From an uncultured Oscillospiraceae bacterium (lineage in GTDB: Bacteria > Bacillota > Clostridia > Oscillospirales > Acutalibacteraceae), in the NCBI GenBank assembly GCA_958354085.1, contig CATWUX010000057.1, positions 1 to 12,606 on the forward strand: a stretch of 12,606 bases of DNA, written 5' to 3'. Below are positions 7,428 to 12,606 of this stretch, in pieces; position 1 is the stretch's first letter; every line of letters starts with the position of its first letter. Under the pieces are notes generated by a model that was not told the DNA's origin, ran no database searches, and saw only the letters and a list, made by a program, of their open reading frames with translations. The position numbers and the translations under genes were made by a program.

Positions 7428-9635
7428 ATGCCGATACAATACAAGGAAACGGACGGGCTGATCCGCTTGGATACCCGGCGCAGCAGTTATGCCATGCAGA
7501 TATTGCCGGAGGGCTATCTGGCACATCTGTATTATGGCCCGCGGGTAGGCGATGACGACCTGCGCTACCTGATACATTATGTGGACCGGCCGCAGTCGCC
7601 AAATCCCCCCGGTTCGCAGGATCGCTGTTTTTCCCTGAATGTGCTGCCGCAGGAATATCCCGGCTTCGGTGTGGGGGATTACCGGAGCGCCGCAGTGATC
7701 GGCTGCGGCGCGGATGGCTGTTTGTCTGCGGATTTGCGGGCGGAGGCGGTGGAAGTGTGCGCGGCGCCGGTTTTTCCGGAAGGGCTGCCGCATTTTCATA
7801 GCTTGGCAGAGGAGCCTCAGGAAACCCTGTGCATTCGTATGCGGGATGCGGCCACCGGTTTGGAAGCGACGCTGTATTACACGCTTTTTGAAGAACAGGA
7901 CGCGATTGTTCGTTGGACGCGGCTGCGCAACACCGGCGAAGCGCCGCTGGTGCTGGAGCGGGCCATGAGCTTTTCTGTGGATTTCAGCGAGGGCGATTTT
8001 GATTTCCTCCATTTATGGGGAAGCTGGTCGCGCGAACGGCATCCGGAGCGCTTGCCTCTCCATCACGGCATACAGGCGGTGGGGAGTTTGCGCGGCGCTT
8101 CCAGCGGGCAGCATAACCCCTTTATCGCCTTGGCAGAGCCGACGGCGGATGAAAATCACGGTGAAGTATACGGCTTTGCTCTGGCGTACAGCGGCGATCA
8201 CCTCTGCTTTGCGGAGAAGGATCCTTACGGCAGCGTACGGGTAGGGCTGGGTATCCATCCGGATGCGTTTTCCTGGGCCTTGGCTCCCGGCGACAGCTTC
8301 GACACGCCCCAGTGCGCCGCCGTTTATAGTGCGGACGGGTTGGGCGGTTTGTCGCGGCAATATCACCGCCTGATCCGGCGGCACCTTTGCCGCGGTGTCT
8401 GGCGGGACCGGCCGCGTCCGGTGCTGATCAACAACTGGGAGGCCACATATTTCGGGTTTGATGCGGATAAGCTGACGGCGATTGCCGCGGATGCGGAGCA
8501 GCTTGGCATTGAGATGCTGGTAATGGACGACGGCTGGTTCGGCAAGCGGGAGGATGACCGCAGCGGCTTGGGAGATTGGAACGTCAACGAGAAAAAGCTG
8601 GGCTGTACGCTGCCGGAACTGGTGGAGCGTATACGGGCGCAGGGCCTGCAATTCGGCATCTGGTTTGAACCGGAGATGGTATCGCCGGACAGCGATCTGT
8701 ATCGCCGTCATCCGGACTGGATCTTGTGTGCGGCCAACCGCTTGCCCTCTTTGGGACGTTCGCAATATGTGCTGGATATGTCCCGGTCGGAAGTGGTGGA
8801 ATATCTCTACGACGCGGTGGCGTCCATACTACGCAGTGCGGATATCACCTATGTCAAGTGGGATATGAACCGTTATATTACCGAGGCGGGCTCTCCCGCC
8901 TATCCGCCGGAAAGGCAGGGGGAAATCCGACACCGCTATATTTTAGGCGTTTATCAATTGCTGGAACGCCTGACCGCCGATTTCCCGGAGGTGCTGTTTG
9001 AGGGCTGCGCCAGCGGCGGCAGCCGCTTTGATCTCGGTATGCTGTACTACACACCTCAGATTTGGACGAGTGACGACACCGACGCCGTGGAGCGGCTGGC
9101 CATTCAATACGGCACCTAATTGGTTTATCCGCCCTCCTGCATGGGCAGCCATGTTTCGGCGGTTCCCAACCATCAGGTGGCGCGGATCACGCCTCTGGAA
9201 ACCCGCATTGCGGTAGCAACGGCCGGTGTGTTCGGGTGTGAACTGGATCTGACTACGCTGCTCCCGGAAGAGAAAGAAACGCTCAAGCGGGGGATTGCCC
9301 GATACAAGCGGCTGCGGCCGCTTATAATGGACGGCGATCTGTACCGCCTGCTCTCGCCCTTCCAGAATGGATGGCGAGGATTGGGGGCCGCGTGGATGCA
9401 GGTTTCCTCCGACAGGAAGCAGGCTCTGGTGACGGCGGTTCTGGCCATGGCGATTCCGGATACGCCCTTTTTCCGGCTGCGCCTGCAGGGCTTGGAGCCG
9501 GAGACTGTTTATCGGGTCGAACCGGGCGGCCTGGAATTGTCCGGCGCGGCTTTGATGGGAGCCGGATTGGCCCTTCCTTTCATCGTGGGGGACTATGGCG
9601 CCCTTACCTATGAACTGACCGCGGTGTCCGGCTGA
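7428..9635 (+). pseudogene. GH36 alpha-galactosidase interrupted by an in-frame TAA
   Basis: GH36 alpha-galactosidases release terminal alpha-1,6-galactose from melibiose, raffinose-type sugars or galactomannan fragments. There is no signal peptide, so the enzyme would be cytoplasmic. The frame encodes an N-terminal beta-supersandwich (to about 325), a barrel beginning near NNWEATYFGFD (335 on), DDGWFG (367-372), GIWFEPEM, nucleophile Asp479 in KWDMNR, EGCASGG (525-531) and acid/base Asp549 in SDDTD. At 9117-9119 a TAA stops translation after QYGT (563 residues). The same frame continues without any shift as LVYPPSCMGSHVSAVPNHQ and a full C-terminal sandwich to 9635. Relatives usually read GTSLVYPP here, so one change (TCA to TAA) explains the stop. 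With that codon the length is 735, normal for the family. AGGAGG lies at 7415-7420. The cut product keeps both catalytic residues but loses the last barrel strand and the C-terminal domain, so it is probably inactive or unstable. A sequencing error is also possible. Confidence 0.9.
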
Positions 9636-9702
9636 CAAGGAGAATATCCCAACCTGTTGCCGGGTTTCCGGTGTAAAATTCTTACCTTCACGCCGTGAGA
9701 TA

Positions 9703-9731
9703 TTGACAGACGTTTTGTGGGTGGTTATGAT
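9703..9731 (+). promoter_or_regulatory. Near-consensus sigma-A promoter of the CBM9 gene
   Basis: A perfect -35 box TTGACA (9703-9708) and a -10 box TATGAT (9726-9731, 5 of 6) are spaced by 17 bases. Transcription would start near 9738, about 33 bases before the ATG. This is the strongest promoter in the window and gives the downstream gene expression independent of the glycosidase genes. Confidence 0.88.
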
Positions 9732-9770
9732 GAAAACAGACAAAAAACCAATATGCAAGGAGGATTATTT

Positions 9771-10736
9771 ATGAAAAAACTGATTTCAACTGTTCTGGCA
9801 AGTGCATTATCCGTGTCTATGGTTATGATGGCTGCCGCTGCTCCGGAACCCACCGACGCTCCCCAAAAGGCGTCCTATACGGCGACGGAAACGACCGTTG
9901 CCATCACCATCGACGGTAAGATGGACGACGCGTACAAAAACGCGGAAGTGGTCAAACTGGATAAAAAGCAGATGATCGACTTGCTGGCTGACGAGGCGGA
10001 TATTGCTACCGGCGAAATGCGGATCCTTTGGGACAGCACGGCCATTTATGTGTATGCCGTAGTGAACGATTCCACCTATGCACCTCCCTATAAAGATCCC
10101 TCTTGGTTCAACAATGTGGATTCCTTCTGGGTGGCGGTAGGCGCTAACGAGGATCTGAGCAAGACTCACAGCTATGATATTCCCCGCGCCGGCACCGTTT
10201 TGCGCAAAATGGCGGAGGACTCTCCGGATGCCGAGTTCGTTGTGAAGAACATGAAGGACGGTCAGGAAGTTGCCATGGGCACCTATGGCAACGCGGAAGG
10301 CAACTATCCGGCCAACAGCCCGAAGCCGAACGGCCCTGTGGACAGCTATGTCGTGGAGATCAAGATTCCGTATACCGGCGCTAAAGTGGGCGGTACGGCT
10401 TACTTCGGTGCTTTCATTTGCGATGATGTCAACTTCGCCAATGCCGATGCCAGCACGGTTAACCTGGTGGATGGCCGCGCCCGCACCTCGGAAGCGGTTT
10501 CGACCGATAACGACAATGGCATTTGGCAGGTAACCGGAACAGGCGATGGCCAAGTCCCGGATGCCAAGATGTTTTTTGACGACCTGACCTTCCGCGCTGT
10601 TCCCAGCGAGGATGATCCGGCGCCCAATCCCAACCCCAACCCCTCCACCGGCAGCCCTCTGGGTGTAGCGGCTGTCACCTTCGGTGTTGTTTCGGCTGTG
10701 GTTTTGGTGGCCTCCCTCAAAAAGAAGAGCCGCTGA
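9771..10736 (+). CDS. Cell-wall-anchored CBM9 carbohydrate-binding protein
   Basis: This 321-residue surface protein probably binds sugars and has no evident catalytic domain. A classic signal peptide (MKKLISTVLASALS..., cleavage likely near residues 21-25) is followed by a CBM9-like domain (about 42-275). That domain shows ITIDGKMDDAY (45-55), a RILWDSTAIYVYAVVND strand pair (84-100) with Trp87, DSFWVAV, an EIKIPY strand and AYFGAFICDD. A Pro/Asn linker (283-292) leads into NPSTG (290-294), a hydrophobic stretch and the basic tail KKKSR, which together form a sortase sorting signal with a variant motif. The ATG at 9771 is chosen because AAGGAGG lies 7 bases before it (9757-9763) and the predicted transcript begins near 9738, after the alternative upstream start at 9717. 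A strong promoter before it and a terminator after it suggest abundant single-gene expression. It probably holds glycan near the surface glycosidase. Confidence 0.85.
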   Translation: MKKLISTVLASALSVSMVMMAAAAPEPTDAPQKASYTATETTVAITIDGKMDDAYKNAEVVKLDKKQMIDLLADEADIATGEMRILWDSTAIYVYAVVNDSTYAPPYKDPSWFNNVDSFWVAVGANEDLSKTHSYDIPRAGTVLRKMAEDSPDAEFVVKNMKDGQEVAMGTYGNAEGNYPANSPKPNGPVDSYVVEIKIPYTGAKVGGTAYFGAFICDDVNFANADASTVNLVDGRARTSEAVSTDNDNGIWQVTGTGDGQVPDAKMFFDDLTFRAVPSEDDPAPNPNPNPSTGSPLGVAAVTFGVVSAVVLVASLKKKSR

Positions 10737-10802
10737 TTCTTTCCCCAAAGCCTATTTTGTCTGTTTTCACTTTCCCCCTTTATAAAAACGAATTTTCCCA
10801 AT

Positions 10803-10850
10803 AACAGAACCCGCAGTCAAAGATAACTTTGGCTGCGGGTTCTGTTTGTT
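10803..10850 (+). terminator. Intrinsic terminator of the CBM9 gene
   Basis: A 20-bp stem (10803-10822 with 10827-10846, one G-T pair) closes on an ATAA loop, with a GC-rich core around ACCCGCAG. The T-rich sequence of the descending arm and the following bases (10845-10851) completes the terminator. It lies about 65 bases after the CBM9 stop and separates that gene from the regulator. Confidence 0.88.
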
Positions 10851-10926
10851 TACAAGAATTATGGCGCGCAGATATATTTTGATACATAAAAAATGTAATT
10901 AAAAAGGGATATATTTCCTAATAAAA

Positions 10927-10946
10927 GAAAAATATTGAAAAATATT
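10927..10946. repeat. Perfect tandem 10-bp direct repeat
   Basis: The unit GAAAAATATT occurs twice back to back (10927-10936 and 10937-10946), ending 21 bases before the -35 box of the regulator gene. A period of one helical turn puts both copies on the same face of the DNA. It could be a binding site for an AraC-type protein or an A-tract UP element. Confidence 0.6.
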
Positions 10947-10967
10947 AGATAAATATGCCGGAAATGC

Positions 10968-10996
10968 TTGATTTTAAAGAGAGATGTTGCTATAAT
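10968..10996 (+). promoter_or_regulatory. Sigma-A promoter of the AraC-family gene
   Basis: A -35 box TTGATT (10968-10973) and a perfect -10 box TATAAT (10991-10996) are 17 bases apart. Transcription would start near 11003, about 43 bases before the chosen ATG. Confidence 0.82.
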
Positions 10997-11045
10997 ATAG
11001 ATGCATTAACTACAAAAATAATTAACTTATGTGAGGGGTAACAAG

Positions 11046-11879
11046 ATGGATGGAATATATAACAGCCGCTTTTACACAGACAATTATCGTCTTGCTATCC
11101 AGGAAAGTGGTTTGATGGATCTGCGTCCGTCCGCACGGTATACAGTGCCGCTGCCCGCGGGGTTTTATCGGCTGTTCAAAGGAGAGTGCCGCATCAGCGT
11201 GGACAATATCAGCGAATCGCTGAAAAAGGACACGATTTTGTTTGCCAATGCCGGATGCCGCCTGATCGCCGGACCGGCAGGCGCCCAATTTCAACGTCTG
11301 GAATTGGCGGTTCGGCAAGCGAACAACGCCTGCCCGGGGTTGGGGGATATAGCGGCGGAAAATGAAGCGTTCCGCCTGTTTCTCGACCGGCGCAAGCCGG
11401 TTTTGATGGTGGCGGCAGACGCGTCTCTGACCAGAATTTTCGACATGATCACCGAAACGTCAGAGGATCCTTTTGCCGGGAATCTGGCTGTGGTTGTGTT
11501 ATTGCTTTCGGTTGTGTCCCACGCCTCCATCCCGCTGCGGCCGGACGTCCAATCGCAGTATATTGCCGACGCTTGCCTGTATATCCAACAGCATTTCACG
11601 GAAAAGCTGTTGGTGGATGACATTGCCGGACACCTCCATTTGCACCCCGCTTATCTTCAGCGTATATTTAAAAAGGAGTGCGGCATTACGGTGATGGAAT
11701 ATGTGACGCAGTGCCGGATTGAGGAGGCCAAGCGCCAGCTGACCACCACCTGTCTGCCGATTGTGGAGATCGCTGAAAACGTGGGCATCAACGGGCGGCA
11801 GTATTTCTCGCAGCTGTTTAAAAAACATACGGGTATTACGCCCAATGAGGCACGCAACTCGGCGCTTCGGACTGCCTGA
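11046..11879 (+). CDS. AraC-family transcriptional regulator
   Basis: This 277-residue cytoplasmic protein probably senses a sugar and controls nearby glycan-use genes. The N-terminal part (about 30-90) resembles an AraC-type cupin sensor. A helical linker follows, and residues 172-277 form the two-helix-turn-helix DNA-binding domain. The first unit is near LLVDDIAGHLHLHPAYLQRIF (188-208). The second, IAENVGINGRQYFSQLFKK (242-260), is followed by TGITPNEAR and matches the AraC/XylS signature closely. A GTG at 11031 is also in frame, but the ATG at 11046 is preferred because GAGGGG (11033-11038) sits 7 bases before it. It has its own promoter and lies downstream of the glycosidase and CBM9 genes, convergent with the CBM-containing gene on the other strand. 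Which promoters it binds is inferred from position only; the tandem repeat at 10927-10946 is a candidate site for autoregulation. Confidence 0.93.
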   Translation: MDGIYNSRFYTDNYRLAIQESGLMDLRPSARYTVPLPAGFYRLFKGECRISVDNISESLKKDTILFANAGCRLIAGPAGAQFQRLELAVRQANNACPGLGDIAAENEAFRLFLDRRKPVLMVAADASLTRIFDMITETSEDPFAGNLAVVVLLLSVVSHASIPLRPDVQSQYIADACLYIQQHFTEKLLVDDIAGHLHLHPAYLQRIFKKECGITVMEYVTQCRIEEAKRQLTTTCLPIVEIAENVGINGRQYFSQLFKKHTGITPNEARNSALRTA

Positions 11880-11902
11880 ACGGTGGGGAAGGCAAGGGCT
11901 TT

Positions 11903-11947
11903 GTAAAAAAAGAGGGCTAAAGCAAAACGTGCGTTTTGCTTTAGCCC
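11903..11947 (-). terminator. Terminator of the minus-strand CBM gene, between convergent genes
   Basis: A perfect 15-bp stem (GGGCTAAAGCAAAAC at 11914-11928 with 11933-11947) has a GTGC loop. On the minus strand it is followed by a run of seven T (complement of the A run at 11904-11911). It therefore fits best as the terminator of the minus-strand gene, and the hairpin may also slow transcription coming from the AraC gene. Confidence 0.85.
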
Positions 11948-11969
11948 CTATCCTATTCATCAGGCGGTA

Positions 11970-12606
11970 TCATTCCAACAGAAGATAATCCACGCCGGCC
12001 TCCTGCATTTCGCCCCGGCGATAGACCAAAGCGACGGTGGCCATTTCCGGAATATCCACTTCAAAGGCGCTCAGGACAAATCGGTCAAAAGCACCGGTGT
12101 TGGGGAGGGAAAGCCGGCAGGAGGGCTTTCCGTTGATCATCAGTTCAAACCCTGCGCCGTCATACGGACTCCCGGCGGCCAGTGTCAGACGCCGGGCGGC
12201 CGGAACGTTATGAAAGTACAAGCCGGAGGCGTTGTCTGCTGCGCCTTGAGCCAAAACGTCGAACCAGCGGGTATAGCCGCCGTAGGAGGCGTGAGGGCAG
12301 ATTTCCCGCACAAGATTGATACCGCCGCTGTTTTCTTGAACGCTTTGAGCGGCTTCGCCCATGATGTTGCCGAAAGGAAGCATATGTTCCGCTTCCAGCT
12401 TCCATGGCCGGGAGCAGGGAAGCTCATCCCCGGAAGGCAGCGGCGTCGGATCACCGTCGGCAAGGGGCTGCCCCAACAGGGGGAGCGTGTAGTCGCGGCC
12501 GTTTGTATGCCGGTAGGTTTGCCACTGGATTTTTTGCAGATGGATGCGGCGCGCCCACATTTCTTTGGAGTTTTGTACCTCCTCGCTGCCTCCGTTTAAA
12601 TCCCAT
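11970..12606 (-). CDS. C-terminal part of a protein with a CBM6/CBM35-like domain (partial)
   Basis: The frame stays open through the right edge of the window, so only the last 211 residues are visible and the start lies outside. The internal ATG at 12560 is not a likely start because coding sequence (NGGSEEVQNSKE) continues upstream of it. The first 50 visible residues include QWQTYRHTNGRDYTLPLLG and may be the end of a catalytic or accessory domain I cannot name. From KLEAEHMLPFGN to the end (GVDYLLLE) the sequence has the form of a carbohydrate-binding beta-sandwich of the CBM6/CBM35 kind: an EAEH start, an NSGGINL strand, YGGYTRWFDV and a final hydrophobic strand. Such modules usually sit at the C-terminus of secreted glycosidases, so the full gene is probably another enzyme of this glycan locus. 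It is convergent with the AraC gene, 90 bases apart, with a shared terminator between them. Confidence 0.7.
   Translation of the reverse strand, partial: WDLNGGSEEVQNSKEMWARRIHLQKIQWQTYRHTNGRDYTLPLLGQPLADGDPTPLPSGDELPCSRPWKLEAEHMLPFGNIMGEAAQSVQENSGGINLVREICPHASYGGYTRWFDVLAQGAADNASGLYFHNVPAARRLTLAAGSPYDGAGFELMINGKPSCRLSLPNTGAFDRFVLSAFEVDIPEMATVALVYRRGEMQEAGVDYLLLE

Larger units (their letters stand above)
10737..11045. other. Intergenic region between the CBM9 gene and the regulator
   Basis: This 309-base gap holds no gene. It contains the CBM9 terminator (10803-10846), a very AT-rich stretch from about 10860, a tandem 10-bp repeat (10927-10946) and the promoter of the AraC-family gene (10968-10996). 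Confidence 0.7.

Noticed and set aside
7158..8012. Minus-strand open frame across the lipoprotein/alpha-galactosidase junction
   Set aside because: It is antisense to two well supported genes, has no recognised motif and the composition of a shadow frame.
9120..9635. Independent gene starting at the TTG directly after the TAA
   Set aside because: No Shine-Dalgarno sequence precedes it, and the product is exactly the missing C-terminal part of the GH36 enzyme, so it is best read as the second half of a broken gene.
9717..9770. Upstream start for the CBM9 protein at 9717
   Set aside because: It lies inside the promoter, before the predicted transcript start, and would bury the signal peptide; the ATG at 9771 has an ideal ribosome site.
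12210..12599. Plus-strand open frame near the right edge
   Set aside because: It is antisense to the CBM-domain gene, has no ribosome site and no recognised domain.

Overview
The window looks like a piece of chromosome from a Gram-positive, low-branching Firmicute, most likely a gut or rumen Clostridia (Oscillospirales-like). This is inferred from strong AGGAGG ribosome binding sites 7-8 bases from their starts, GTG and TTG starts, a lipoprotein signal, an NPSTG wall-sorting tail and sigma-A type promoters. No taxonomic marker was searched, so the assignment is provisional.

Region 1 (1-3122) is housekeeping. A sigma-A promoter (85-113) drives purA (adenylosuccinate synthase) followed 20 bases later by guaA (GMP synthase). 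Together they cover the AMP branch and the last step of the GMP branch from IMP. A 14-bp hairpin closes the unit.

Region 2 (about 3123-4211) is AT-rich compared with its flanks and looks like accessory sequence. It holds a small protein of unknown function starting GAWSTS, a possible out-of-frame remnant of its C-terminus, a textbook intrinsic terminator (3856-3899), a second terminator-like inverted repeat (3999-4040), and a 170-base leader with a hairpin before the next gene.

Region 3 (4212-12606) is a glycan-use locus. It encodes a 1065-residue surface lipoprotein with a GH36-like (clan GH-D) catalytic region, a fibronectin III domain and a C-terminal galactose-binding-like domain. Next comes a cytoplasmic GH36 alpha-galactosidase whose frame is cut by one TAA codon at 9117-9119. 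It is followed by a CBM9 protein with an NPSTG sorting signal under its own near-consensus promoter, then an AraC-family regulator with its own promoter and a tandem 10-bp repeat upstream. On the opposite strand, running off the right edge, is the C-terminal part of a protein ending in a CBM6/CBM35-like domain.

A plausible working model is that the wall-anchored CBM9 protein and the lipoprotein bind and trim an alpha-galactoside-bearing glycan outside the cell. The intracellular GH36 enzyme would then finish imported oligosaccharides, under control of the AraC protein. No transporter is present in this window. The nonsense codon means the intracellular step may be lost in this genome. I see no RNA genes, insertion sequences, CRISPR arrays or phage genes.
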